Origin: JBBPZA01 sp963797015
Lineage (GTDB): Bacteria > Actinomycetota > Thermoleophilia > Solirubrobacterales > Solirubrobacteraceae
Direction: 5' to 3'
DNA: 64,000 nt
Assembly: GCA_963797015.1 (NCBI GenBank)
Contig: CAWCNV010000001.1
Span: forward strand, 744,001-808,000
Positions 37,028 through 47,634 of the stretch are shown piece after piece; within the stretch, counting starts at the first letter, position 1; each line of letters starts with the position of its first letter. The position numbers and the translations under genes were made by a program. The notes beneath the pieces are model-generated. The model was not told the origin of the DNA, did no database searches, and saw only the letters and a list, made by a program, of their open reading frames with translations.

Positions 37028-38746
37028 CGAGGGCGGGCGAACGGTCACCCGGATCGGGTTGGTCAGGCCGTCGATGACGCCGCTCGGCCTGATGAGCTCG
37101 AGGTTGTAGCGGCCCGACTCCGGGACCAGGTACGAGAACCGAGCGCCGGCGTCTCCCGGACCGAGCGCGACCGACTTCACGGTGACGCCGTTGTGCTGCA
37201 ACAGCAGCGTGCGCGCCCGCTGATCGCCCGGGCTCAGGACGCGGACGCGGGCCTTGATCCTGACGTTGCGTCCGGCGATCGACTGGCCGATCATCGCCCG
37301 CTTGCCGCGCCGGCGCCGATCGCGCGCGGTCAGCGCGAGGTCGGGGCCCAATACGCCCTGGGTCTTGACGTACACGCGCCCGGCCTTGACCGCTCGCTTG
37401 ATCGCCGCGCTCGACAGCTCGCGCGCGTAGACCATCGTGGTCGGCTCACCCACTGGTGACTCGAACGCGCCCGTGGGGCTGCCGGCGTGGTGGGCATCGC
37501 TGCCGCCGATCGCCGTGACCCGGTAGCCGCGCCCGAGCAGCTCCTGCCACCACTGCAGCGCCGCGTCGTTGAACGGATTGCGTGTACCCGGCACGAGCTC
37601 CTCGGGGCTGTTGAAGACCTCGATCGCGTCGACCTTGGCCAGATCGGTCTCCCGGTCCGAGTAGCTCCAGTAGCAGCCCCGGCACATTGCGGCGGCGGCC
37701 TCCGTGACGGGCGGGAAGATCCTCGGGTGGTTGATCACGCCCAGCCCCCGGTTGCGGCGGATCGTGTCGAAGATCGTGCTCGCCGGCCGGGACGCGCGCA
37801 GGCGGCGCAGGCTCCCGCCGGGCTCGAGCTCGTCGATCGGGCCCGTGCGGTAATCGACCACGCGGCCGGTCCCGGTGCTGCCGACGTGCCCGCGATAGGT
37901 GATGACCTCTGCCGAAGGGATGATGAGCTTGCCCGGGTAGCGGGGTTGCCAGCGGCCGATCTCGCCCCACGCGGCGCTGGTCACGTAGTCGGTCAGAGAG
38001 AGGAAGTCCAGCCCGGCACCCGAGGGCGGTGGAGCGAAGGCGTACCCGAAGGTGTCGGCGAAGGTGCCGTTCCCGACCGATGACATCTCACCGTGGACGT
38101 GGAAATCGCCGGCATACCAGCCCGGCCGCCTTCGGGCCGGGCGCGCGTCGTAGCGAGCGGGCCGGTAGGGCGGCGAGGTATTGGCCTTATCGCGGGAGAG
38201 CTCGATCTCCACGCGCCAGCCGACGGTCCCGTCGGCGTCGCCCTCGGCCTGCGACACCACCGCGGCAACCCCCAGCTCGGCAGCCCAGCGGCCGGCTGGT
38301 ATCCGCCCGGGCAGAAAGCCACGCGAGGTGTAGCCGGCGACGAACGACTTCGAGTTGTCGGCCGCAGGCGGAAAGCCGCGTGGATTGACAGCCACGTCGG
38401 GATGGCTCGAGCCGCCCCAGCCGCGGAACTCGCGTACGCCCCAGACCTTGTCCCTGCCCCGCAGCGGCCCGTAGAGCCCCAGGTCCAGCGTGTGCGAGGA
38501 GCCGCCCGGCGGCTGGTTCTCGGGCTTGTCCCAGCAGTACTTGACGCGCACCTGGGTCGTTCCCCTCGGCACGTCGAAGGGCACCATCACGTAGCTGCCG
38601 CGGTCGCCGGTCCCGAAGCTTCCGGTGACCGTCCTGGTCGGGGTGATCGCGGCGCCGGGGCAGCTCGCCGGCGGCGCCGCCGGCGCCGCCGCAGGAGCAC
38701 CGAGCCAGACAGCCAGCACGGCGGCGACCATCGCCCACCTGCCCAT
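37025..38746 (-). CDS. Secreted CehA/McbA-like PHP-type metallohydrolase
   Basis: A 573-residue exported protein. After a signal peptide (Ala-rich, ending near APAA) comes a beta-sandwich domain of about 170 residues. The PHP-like metal domain follows, with DFHVHGEMSS, LTDYVTSA, INHP and GGSDAHHAG as the ligand motifs. A C-terminal beta domain contains KRAVKAGRVYV. CehA/McbA relatives hydrolyse carbaryl esters, but most have unknown substrates. ATG 38746 gives the better signal peptide; GTG 38764 is possible. Confidence 0.8.
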   Translation of the reverse strand: MGRWAMVAAVLAVWLGAPAAAPAAPPASCPGAAITPTRTVTGSFGTGDRGSYVMVPFDVPRGTTQVRVKYCWDKPENQPPGGSSHTLDLGLYGPLRGRDKVWGVREFRGWGGSSHPDVAVNPRGFPPAADNSKSFVAGYTSRGFLPGRIPAGRWAAELGVAAVVSQAEGDADGTVGWRVEIELSRDKANTSPPYRPARYDARPARRRPGWYAGDFHVHGEMSSVGNGTFADTFGYAFAPPPSGAGLDFLSLTDYVTSAAWGEIGRWQPRYPGKLIIPSAEVITYRGHVGSTGTGRVVDYRTGPIDELEPGGSLRRLRASRPASTIFDTIRRNRGLGVINHPRIFPPVTEAAAAMCRGCYWSYSDRETDLAKVDAIEVFNSPEELVPGTRNPFNDAALQWWQELLGRGYRVTAIGGSDAHHAGSPTGAFESPVGEPTTMVYARELSSAAIKRAVKAGRVYVKTQGVLGPDLALTARDRRRRGKRAMIGQSIAGRNVRIKARVRVLSPGDQRARTLLLQHNGVTVKSVALGPGDAGARFSYLVPESGRYNLELIRPSGVIDGLTNPIRVTVRPPS

Positions 38747-38781
38747 CGCGACTAGCCGGGACACTGCGGCCCTGCCCGTGC

Positions 38782-39342
38782 TCAGCCGGCCAGCGGATCG
38801 CCGCTGGTCATCGGCGGCGGCTGGTTGGCGTCCCGGTCCTGCGGCGCGGACATGTCGCCGCTGGGCGGCGGACCGGGCGGCGCGCTCGGCGCACCGTGCG
38901 CGACCTCCTCCTCCGTCACCTCCACCGGCGCGGGCTGGGGAGCGGCCGCGGCGGGAGGCGGCACGGCCGCGGCGGGAGGCGGCACGGCCGCGGCGGGAGG
39001 CGGCACGGCGGCCGCCGGAGGCGGAGCCGGCGCAGCCGGCGGAGCGGCTGCGGCGGGCGGCGGTGCGGGCGCGGCCGGAGGCGGCGAGGGCGCGGGGGAC
39101 GGAGCGCCCGGCCCCGGAGGCGGAGCGGCCGCGCCGGGAGGCGGCCCCGGTGGAGGCGGCGGGGCCCCGGCGGACTGCTGCGGGATCGGCCGCCCGTGCT
39201 TGTCGTACTCCTGCGCGGGAGCGGCGCCTCCAGCGGCCTGCTGCTGGCGCTGCGTCTGGCCCTCGTTGAACTGCTGCTGCACCTCGTCGAGCTTCTGCTG
39301 CGCCTGCTTGGCGGCGTCCTTGGCCTTGTCGAGGAATCCCAT
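38782..39342 (-). CDS. Pro/Ala-rich low-complexity protein with an amphipathic N-terminus
   Basis: A 186-residue protein. The first 40 residues form a charged amphipathic helix (MGFLDKAKDAAKQAQQKLDE), and most of the rest is PPPAAAV- and PAPPPA-type sequence before an acidic patch (VEVTEEEVAHG). AGGAG lies 8 nt before ATG 39342, so it has a normal Shine-Dalgarno start, unlike many neighbours. The function is unknown; codon bias and the ribosome site support it as real. Confidence 0.6.
   Translation of the reverse strand: MGFLDKAKDAAKQAQQKLDEVQQQFNEGQTQRQQQAAGGAAPAQEYDKHGRPIPQQSAGAPPPPPGPPPGAAAPPPGPGAPSPAPSPPPAAPAPPPAAAAPPAAPAPPPAAAVPPPAAAVPPPAAAVPPPAAAAPQPAPVEVTEEEVAHGAPSAPPGPPPSGDMSAPQDRDANQPPPMTSGDPLAG
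38944..39006 (-). repeat. 21-bp in-frame tandem repeat, three copies
   Basis: Three identical 21-bp units encode the heptad PPPAAAV within the Pro/Ala-rich protein; a diverged fourth unit follows. Perfect identity at DNA level points to recent slippage. Confidence 0.75.
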
Positions 39343-39440
39343 GGTGGCGTCTCCTGGGGCGTCGATCGTCAGTGGTCGAGCCCGCCAGTCAAGCGCGTCC
39401 GTGATGCGAGCGCAAGCGCCGACAGCGCCCGCGCCGCAAC

Positions 39441-39953
39441 TCAGCTCGCGCCGTGCCGCTGGCGGTCCTCCCACGGCAGCGCCGTGAGCGGCGTGAGAAC
39501 GCCGCTGTGCTCACGCGCGGCCGGCGGCGGCGTGGTCACGTACTCGCGCTTCGGCCGCGAGATGACCAGCTCGACCGGGACGTCGCAGTGACGCTGCAGG
39601 CGTCGCGGCACGCCGCTGTCACGCCAGCGCGATTCGCGCCCGGGCAGCGTCGACACGATGATCGCGTCGAAGCGCCGCGGGTCCCAGACCTCCTGCACGG
39701 CGGTCACGGGATCGCTGTCGCCCAGCTCGCCGTCGGCCTCGAGCCCTTCCTCGGCGGCGCGGTCGAGCGCGGCCTTCAGCGCACGCTTCGCGTCCTCGCG
39801 ACCGGAGGGCGCCGTCGAGGTCCAAGGCCGGGTCGGCACGACGAAGTGGAAGGCGGAGGGCGTTCGCTCGTTGCGCTCGCGCAGGTGGTCCATCAGGTCG
39901 TCCGATGCCGCCGTCTGGTTCGCGACGACTAGAACGGTGGTCTTGAACGCCAT
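39441..39953 (-). CDS. Universal-stress-like (UspA-type) small protein
   Basis: A 170-residue protein with a Rossmann-like start (TTVLVVANQTAASDDLMDHL), a central alpha/beta part and RFDAIIVSTLPGRESRWRD before PVELVISRP, resembling the UspA superfamily without its ATP loop. The C-terminus carries an unrelated 35-residue tail. AGGGGAG precedes ATG 39953, and TAAGCT at 39982-39987 would give a leader of about 20 nt. The role is unknown. Confidence 0.6.
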   Translation of the reverse strand: MAFKTTVLVVANQTAASDDLMDHLRERNERTPSAFHFVVPTRPWTSTAPSGREDAKRALKAALDRAAEEGLEADGELGDSDPVTAVQEVWDPRRFDAIIVSTLPGRESRWRDSGVPRRLQRHCDVPVELVISRPKREYVTTPPPAAREHSGVLTPLTALPWEDRQRHGAS

Positions 39954-40086
39954 GGCGGTCTCCCCTGTGCCGTTTGTGGCGAGCTTACTCCTGCCCGTCA
40001 CCCGGAGCGGCCGTTCGGATCTGAGCGCGGGCGCGAAGCGAAAGGAGCCGGCCGAGCGGGAAGCGCATAGCCGGCGGCCGGCGCCG

Positions 40087-40743
40087 CTAGAGCAGGTGCT
40101 CGAGCCCCACCACCGGCGAGCGGTCGAGCGAGCCGACGCGCCGCACGGCCAGCAGCACGCCGGGCATGAACGACTCGCGGTCGATCGAGTCGTGGCGGAT
40201 CGTGAGCGTCTGGCCGACGTCCCCGAGGATGACCTCCTGGTGCGCGACCAGCCCGGGCAACCGCACGGAGTGGATCGGGGGCTCCTCTCCCCCGCTCGCC
40301 TCTGCCATCAGGCGGGCGGTCCGCGCGGCCGTGCCGCTCGGCGCGTCGAGCTTGCGGTCGTGGTGCAGCTCGATGATCTCGGCGGCGCGCATGTGCCGGG
40401 CCGCCTCGGCGGAGAAGCGCATCATCAGCACGGCGCCGATCGCGAAGTTGGGAGCGGCGAACACGTTGGCGCCGCGCAGGCCCTCGAGCTCCGAGAGCTC
40501 GAAGCCCGTGGTCCCGATCACCACGTGGACGCCGTGGGCGACGCATTCCCGCGCGTTGGCCACGGCCTGATCGGGCTGCGTGAAGTCGACCACGACGTCG
40601 GCGTCGTCGAGCACGTCGGCGAGCGTGGTCTGGAGGCGCGGGTCGGCGCGCCCGCGGAGCTCGAGGTCGTCTGCCCCCTCCACTGCGCGGCAGACCGTCT
40701 CCCCCATACGCCCGCAGGCGCCGGCCACCGCGACGCGGATCAT
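40087..40743 (-). CDS. dapB: 4-hydroxy-tetrahydrodipicolinate reductase
   Basis: Second enzyme of DAP synthesis, NAD(P)H dependent. It has GACGRMG at 8-14, VDFTQPD, the substrate region NFAIGA, and the catalytic His pair and Lys in ELHHDRKLDAPSGTA (H127, H128, K131). At 218 residues it is shorter than the usual 245-270, mainly in the N-terminal domain. It overlaps the M16 peptidase stop as ATGA, so it ends the pnp-M16-dapB string. Confidence 0.93.
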   Translation of the reverse strand: MIRVAVAGACGRMGETVCRAVEGADDLELRGRADPRLQTTLADVLDDADVVVDFTQPDQAVANARECVAHGVHVVIGTTGFELSELEGLRGANVFAAPNFAIGAVLMMRFSAEAARHMRAAEIIELHHDRKLDAPSGTAARTARLMAEASGGEEPPIHSVRLPGLVAHQEVILGDVGQTLTIRHDSIDRESFMPGVLLAVRRVGSLDRSPVVGLEHLL

Positions 40744-42031
40744 GCCGCCAGCAGCGCCGGGCTGACGGGCTCGAGCGCTGCGCGGAACGCGTCGGGGTCG
40801 CGCCCGACACCCGCCGCCGAGAGCTTCTCCGGCGCCAGCAGCTCGCCGGCCAGCGCCCGGAGGTCCTCCACCGTGACGGCGTCGATGCGCTCGATCAGCT
40901 CGTCGATGCTCAGCACCGGGATGCCGCCGAGGATCGAGGAGCCCAGGCGGTTCATGCGCATGGACGTCGACTCAAGCGAGAGCACGGCACGACCCTTGAC
41001 GTTCTCCTTGGAGCGTTTGAGCTCCTCCGGGGTGGCGGGATCGTCGAGCAGCCGCTCCAGCTCGGCGCCCACGACGCGCACCGCCTCCGCGAGGTTGTCC
41101 TCGCGCGTGCCCAGGTAGATCCCGACCTGGCCGATGCCGGCGTAGCCCTGCGAGAACGAGTACACCGCGTAGGCGAGGCCGCGCTTCTCGCGCACCTCCT
41201 GGAACAGGCGCGACGACGAGGTGCCGCCGAAGATGCCGTCGAGCACGCGCAGCGCGAAGCGCCGCTCGTCGTCGCGCGGGAGCCCGGGCGCGCCGAGGCA
41301 CAGGTGGACCTGCTCGGTCTCCTTGGTCTCGAAGCGGACGCGCGAGGCGAGCGGCGGCAGCCCGCCGTCGTCGATCCCCTCCGGCGGCGCCGGCCGGTCG
41401 GGGGTCGCTCCCTCGACCATCGCCACGAGCGCATCGTGGTCGACCGAGCCGCCGGCGGCGACGACCACGTTGCCGGGCCGGTAGCGTGCGGCGTGGAAGG
41501 CCGCGATCCGCTCGACCGGGGTGCGCGCGATGACCTCGGCCCGGCCGATCACCGCGCGTCCCAGTGGGTGCTCGCCGAACACCGCCGCGCCGAGCACGTC
41601 GAAGACCTTCTCCTGCGGCTCGTCCTCGTACATGGCGATCTCCTCGAGCACGACCTCGCGCTCGGGGTCGACGTCGTCGAGCGCCGGGGCGAAGACCATG
41701 TCCGCCATCACGTCGAACGCGCGCGGCAGGTGACGATCGAGCACGCGCGCGTATACCGAGGTGCTCTCCTTGCCGGTGCCCGCGTTCAGCTCCGCCCCCA
41801 TCGCGTCGAAGATCTGGTCGATCTCCTCCGAGCGGAAGCGCGCGGTCCCGCGGAACAGCAGGTGCTCGAGCAGGTGCGAGAGGCCGGCCTCCGGCTCGCG
41901 CTCCATGCGCGAGCCGGTGCCGACGAAGAAGCCGAGCGCCGCGGAGCGGACCGCCGGCAGCTCCTCGCTGACCACGCGGATGCCCGAGGAGGTCTCGGTG
42001 AGGCGGTGGAGCGGGCCCGGCGCGTCCGCCA

Positions 42032-42032
<1 letters not shown>
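40740..42032 (-). CDS. M16-family zinc peptidase
   Basis: A 430-residue pitrilysin/processing-peptidase-type enzyme. The inverted zinc motif is HLLEH (H53, E56, H57) with the distal Glu in VLEEIAMYED, and the second, inactive half-domain has REKRGLAYAVYSFSQGYAGIG. It follows pnp directly: the pnp stop TAG and this GTG share one base (TAGTG). A pnp-M16 pair is frequent in Gram-positive genomes. Confidence 0.92.
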
Positions 42033-44302
<2,270 letters not shown>

Positions 44303-44351
44303 ATCTTCCTTTCGTGCCCGCCCTTCGGTGGTCGGGCCAATCTCTCGATCC

Positions 44352-44849
44352 CTATTGGACGGGATGAGGATAGCGGCCGGGGTACAGGACTCCGTCGAGC
44401 ACGAAGGTCGGCGTGGTCGCCACTCCGGCGCGCACGCCGCCCTCGAAGTCGCGCCGGATGCGGGCCAGCGTCGCCTCCGACCGGCGGTCGGCGTCGAAGC
44501 GCTCGAGGTCGAGGCCGAGTGCGCGTGCCCGGTCCCAGAGATGCGGGTCCTCGAGGCGCCCCTGGTCCGCGTAGAGCGAGTCGTGCATCTCCCAGAAGCG
44601 GCCCTGCAGCGCCGCCGCCTCCGCGGCTCCGGCCGCGGCCCACGCACGGGGATGCTTGGAGCGCACCGGGAAGTGCCGGAACGCGACCCGCACCTCCAGA
44701 TCCCTCAGCCGAGCGTGCTCCAGGCGGCAGAAGTGGCATTCGAAGTCGGCGTACTCGATCACCAGCGGCGCGCCCTGCGGGCCCCGAACGTGGTCTTCGG
44801 GGGCCACGGGCGGCACCGGCGCGCTGCGAAGGTCTGCGTCGGGGGTCAG
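44352..44849 (-). CDS. DsbA-family thioredoxin-like protein
   Basis: A 165-residue protein without a signal peptide. It shows DHVRGPQGAPLVIEYADFEC, a CHFC active site (C38, C41), FRHFPVRSKHPRA, and the cis-Pro loop TTPTFVLDGV. The single DsbA domain lies in the cytoplasm by sequence and is probably a FrnE-like or other thiol oxidoreductase. The upstream stop TGA overlaps the proposed CTG start as CTGA; GTGs 11 or more codons further in are the canonical alternatives. Confidence 0.8.
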   Translation of the reverse strand: MTPDADLRSAPVPPVAPEDHVRGPQGAPLVIEYADFECHFCRLEHARLRDLEVRVAFRHFPVRSKHPRAWAAAGAAEAAALQGRFWEMHDSLYADQGRLEDPHLWDRARALGLDLERFDADRRSEATLARIRRDFEGGVRAGVATTPTFVLDGVLYPGRYPHPVQ

Positions 44850-45970
44850 GGATCCGCGGAGAAGCGCTCGGCCAGCGTGGCCTGCTTGCCGTTCGCGTAC
44901 GACCATCCGACCGCGGCGCAGACCTGCTCCGTCGGGCACGACACGCCGCTCAAGCTCGCTTGCGCGCCGGACGGGCTGGCGGTGGGCTGGACCTGCCAGC
45001 TCCCATCGCTCCAGCGCTCTGCCAGCGGCAGGCCTCCGGAGGAGGTGGGCCGGCTTCCGACGGCGGCGCACACCGACCGCGTCGGACATGACACGTCCGC
45101 CAGCGCGCTCCCGGTCACCGTCGGGGTCGACTGGATCGCCCAGGCGGACCCGTCCCACCGCTCGGCAAGCGCGTGCCCCGCGCCCGAGCCCGTAACGTAG
45201 CTGCCGACCGCGGTGCACGCATCCTGTGCAGCACAAGACACCCCTCTCAGGTAGCTCGTCGTTGCGCCGGACGGGTTCGGGCTCGGCTGGACCGTCCAGG
45301 CCTTGCCGTCCCAGCGCTCGACCCGCGTGACACCGGCCTCGCCGGGACCGTTGTCCGAGCTTCCGACCGCAACACACGAGTCGGGCGCCGTGCAGGAGAC
45401 GTCGCCCAGCCCGCTGAACGCGTACCCGGCGAGGTCGGGCGTGGGCAGGATCTCCCAGGTGCTGCCGTTCCAGCGTTCGGCCAGCGTGGCCGTCGTGTTG
45501 CTGCTTGGGTCATAGGAGCCCCCGACGGCGATGCAGACGCTCGGGCTCGGGCACGACACCCCCTCCAGGCTGGAGTTCGCACCGGGCGTGGGCTGAACCT
45601 CCCAAGCCGTCCCGTTCCAGCGTTCCGCCAGCGTGACCGGCCCACGGAAGGAGACCGTGTCTCCGACCGCGGTGCACGCGCTCGAGCTCGTGCACGAGAC
45701 GCCTTGCAGCGCGGTCGCTCCGGGGGTCGGTTGGATGTCCCAGGCACGGCCGTCCCAATGTTCGGCCAGGAGAACCCCGTCGGCCCCGTCCGTGAACGCT
45801 CCGCCGACCGCCGTGCACTCGCCGGCGCTCGGGCAGGAGACCCCGTTGAGGAAGTTGTTGTCCTTGCTCGTGTTCACCGTCGGCTGGATCGTCCAGCCGC
45901 ATCCGGCGAGAAGAGCAGCAGCCACCGAGGCCGTCACCAGCAGCGCGAAACGCGACTTGGCTGGATGCAT
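44846..45970 (-). CDS. Lipoprotein made of cysteine-paired WxxQPTP repeats
   Basis: A 374-residue exported protein. The signal peptide ends in LLAGC, so it should be lipidated. The mature part is about seven copies of a roughly 48-residue unit built of GVSCxxxxxCxAVG, then LAERWNGxxWxxQPTPxxxG, which suggests a disulfide-stapled beta-propeller. The function is unknown; such proteins are scattered in actinobacteria. ATG 45970 follows a TACGGT box by 9 nt, so it has its own promoter inside the rpsO-pnp interval. Confidence 0.75.
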   Translation of the reverse strand: MHPAKSRFALLVTASVAAALLAGCGWTIQPTVNTSKDNNFLNGVSCPSAGECTAVGGAFTDGADGVLLAEHWDGRAWDIQPTPGATALQGVSCTSSSACTAVGDTVSFRGPVTLAERWNGTAWEVQPTPGANSSLEGVSCPSPSVCIAVGGSYDPSSNTTATLAERWNGSTWEILPTPDLAGYAFSGLGDVSCTAPDSCVAVGSSDNGPGEAGVTRVERWDGKAWTVQPSPNPSGATTSYLRGVSCAAQDACTAVGSYVTGSGAGHALAERWDGSAWAIQSTPTVTGSALADVSCPTRSVCAAVGSRPTSSGGLPLAERWSDGSWQVQPTASPSGAQASLSGVSCPTEQVCAAVGWSYANGKQATLAERFSADP

Positions 45971-45979
45971 CCTTCGGCG

Positions 45980-45985
45980 ACCGTA
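45980..45985 (-). promoter_or_regulatory. TACGGT -10 box of the repeat lipoprotein
   Basis: TANNNT hexamer 9 nt before ATG 45970. Confidence 0.4.
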
Positions 45986-46028
45986 CGCCGACCCCGGACG
46001 CGAATCAAGCCGGCGAGCGCCGCCTGGT

Positions 46029-46478
46029 CTATGCCGCGAGCGCGTCGAAGATGAGATTCGCTCCCGGCAGGTCTCCGGGCGACCGCGCCTGGTGGCTCCA
46101 GCGCACGGTCAGGTCGGGGTCGATGATCACGAGCGCGCGCTGCGGGAAGCCGCCGGGGTGAAGGACGCCGAAGGCACGGCAGGCGGCGCCCTTGGGCTCG
46201 AAGTCCGAGAGTTGGGGGATCGTCACGCCGAGGCTCTCCCTGAACGCCTTCTGCGACCACGTCGCGTCGCACGACACGCCGTAGAGCTCCGCGCCGCGGG
46301 CGTGGAAACGATCGAGCACCTCCTCGTAGAGGTTGAGCTGATCGGTGCACACGGGGCTGAAGGCGAACGGGTAGAAGACCAGCACCGTCGTCCGGCCGCG
46401 GAGTTGCTCGCGAGTGAAGGGCCTTCCCTCCTCGTCGCGGAGCGTGAACTCCGGGACCGGCTCGCCGGCCTGGATCAA
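46029..46478 (-). CDS. AhpE-like one-cysteine peroxiredoxin
   Basis: A 149-residue peroxiredoxin that reduces peroxides. The peroxidatic Cys44 lies in FYPFAFSPVCTDQL, and the usual Arg is in the HPGGFPQRALVII block. A classic resolving Cys for the AhpC or Tpx classes is not seen, but Cys70 (GVSCDA) and a Cys in KGAACRAF exist. It starts with TTG 46478 overlapping the rpsO stop as TTGA, which couples an oxidative-stress enzyme to ribosomal protein S15. Confidence 0.88.
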   Translation of the reverse strand: MIQAGEPVPEFTLRDEEGRPFTREQLRGRTTVLVFYPFAFSPVCTDQLNLYEEVLDRFHARGAELYGVSCDATWSQKAFRESLGVTIPQLSDFEPKGAACRAFGVLHPGGFPQRALVIIDPDLTVRWSHQARSPGDLPGANLIFDALAA

Positions 46479-46744
46479 CGACGCAGGCCCAGCTCTTTGA
46501 TCAGCGTGCGGTAGCGGTCGACGTCCGAGCGCTCGAGGTAGCGCAGCAGGCGCCGGCGGCGACCGACGAGCATCAGCAGCCCGCGTCGCGAGTGGTGGTC
46601 CTTGGAGTGGGTGCGCAGGTGCTCGGTGAGCCCGTTGATTCGCTCCGTGAGCAGCGCGACCTGCACCTCGGTGCGGCCGGTGTCGTCCTCGCCGGAGCCG
46701 AAGCGACCGGCGAGCTCGCGCTTGCGCTCTGCGGTGACCGTCAT
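46475..46744 (-). CDS. rpsO: 30S ribosomal protein S15
   Basis: An 89-residue primary 16S rRNA-binding protein, typical length. The blocks QVALLTERINGLTEHLRTH, KDHHSRRGLLMLVGRRRRLL and YLERSDVDRY are diagnostic. ATG 46744 overlaps the ribF stop as ATGA. In most genomes rpsO is next to pnp; here three genes are between. Confidence 0.97.
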   Translation of the reverse strand: MTVTAERKRELAGRFGSGEDDTGRTEVQVALLTERINGLTEHLRTHSKDHHSRRGLLMLVGRRRRLLRYLERSDVDRYRTLIKELGLRR

Positions 46745-47634
46745 GCGGCGCGGAACGGTAGCAACTCGCGCGTGCGCTCCACGTCGCGTTCCATCTGCTG
46801 CACCAGGGCCTCGACGGTCGCGAAGCGCCGTTCGCCGCGCAGGCGCGCTATGAAGTCCAGCCGCAGCTCGCGGCCGTAGAGATCGGGCTTCTGGTCGAGG
46901 ACGTAGGCCTCGACGAGCACGCCGCGGCCGCTCTCGAACGTGGGCCGGACGCCCACGTTCACGGCGGCCGGGTGCGGGCCGTTCCCCTCCCACCGGGCCA
47001 GGCACGCGTACACGCCGTGGCCGGGGGTGACGAACGCGTCGTGAGGAACGAGGTTGGCGGTCGGGAAGCCCAGGCCGCGCCCGCGGCGGTCGCCGTCGCT
47101 CACCGGTCCCCGCATCTGGAAGGGGTCGCCGAGGAAGCGCCCCGCGCGGGCGACGTCGCCGGCCAGCACCAGGCCGCGGATGTGGCTCGAGGAGACGATC
47201 TCGCCGTCGACCTCCACCAGCGGCACGACGCGGGTCTCGAACTCGGGCCGCGACGCGAGCAGCTCGGGGGTGCCCTTCGCCCGGTGGCCGAAGCGGAAGT
47301 TCTCGCCCACCGAGACCTCGCGCGCGTCGAGTGTCCCGATCAGCATGCGCTCGACGAACTCGTCCGCGCTCACCGCCGCGAAGTCGCGGTCGAAGGGGAT
47401 GACCACGAGCTCCTCGACGCCCAGCGACGCGATCAGCTCGGCCTTGGCGTCCAGCCGCGTCAGCAGCTTGGGGGTGGCCTCGGGGTGGAGCACCGCGAGC
47501 GGGTGGGGCTCGAAGGTCAGCACCGTGTCGGCGCCGCGGATCACCTCGCGGTGCCCGAGGTGGACGCCGTCGAACTCGCCGACCGCGACCCGCCGCGGCC
47601 TGCGCTCGGCCTCGTGGAGCGTGACCTGCTTCAC
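46741..47634 (-). CDS. ribF: Bifunctional riboflavin kinase/FAD synthetase
   Basis: Makes FMN and FAD from riboflavin. The 297-residue product has the N-terminal nucleotidyl-transferase motif GEFDGVHLGH and the C-terminal kinase motif GRGLGFPTANL with the catalytic Glu region VEAYVLD. Between VHLGHREVI and TVLTFEPHP about 15 residues usual in this family (one helix) are missing. GTG 47634 overlaps the truB stop as GTGA. Confidence 0.92.
   Translation of the reverse strand: MKQVTLHEAERRPRRVAVGEFDGVHLGHREVIRGADTVLTFEPHPLAVLHPEATPKLLTRLDAKAELIASLGVEELVVIPFDRDFAAVSADEFVERMLIGTLDAREVSVGENFRFGHRAKGTPELLASRPEFETRVVPLVEVDGEIVSSSHIRGLVLAGDVARAGRFLGDPFQMRGPVSDGDRRGRGLGFPTANLVPHDAFVTPGHGVYACLARWEGNGPHPAAVNVGVRPTFESGRGVLVEAYVLDQKPDLYGRELRLDFIARLRGERRFATVEALVQQMERDVERTRELLPFRAA

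Noticed and set aside
34507..37077. An 856-codon open frame on the plus strand across rnj and dapA
   Set aside because: Arg/His/Asp-rich shadow of two clear genes on the other strand; very high GC leaves few stops in this frame. No domain.
38941..39010. CRISPR-like repeats
   Set aside because: The copies are head to tail with no spacers and are in frame with a Pro/Ala-rich protein.
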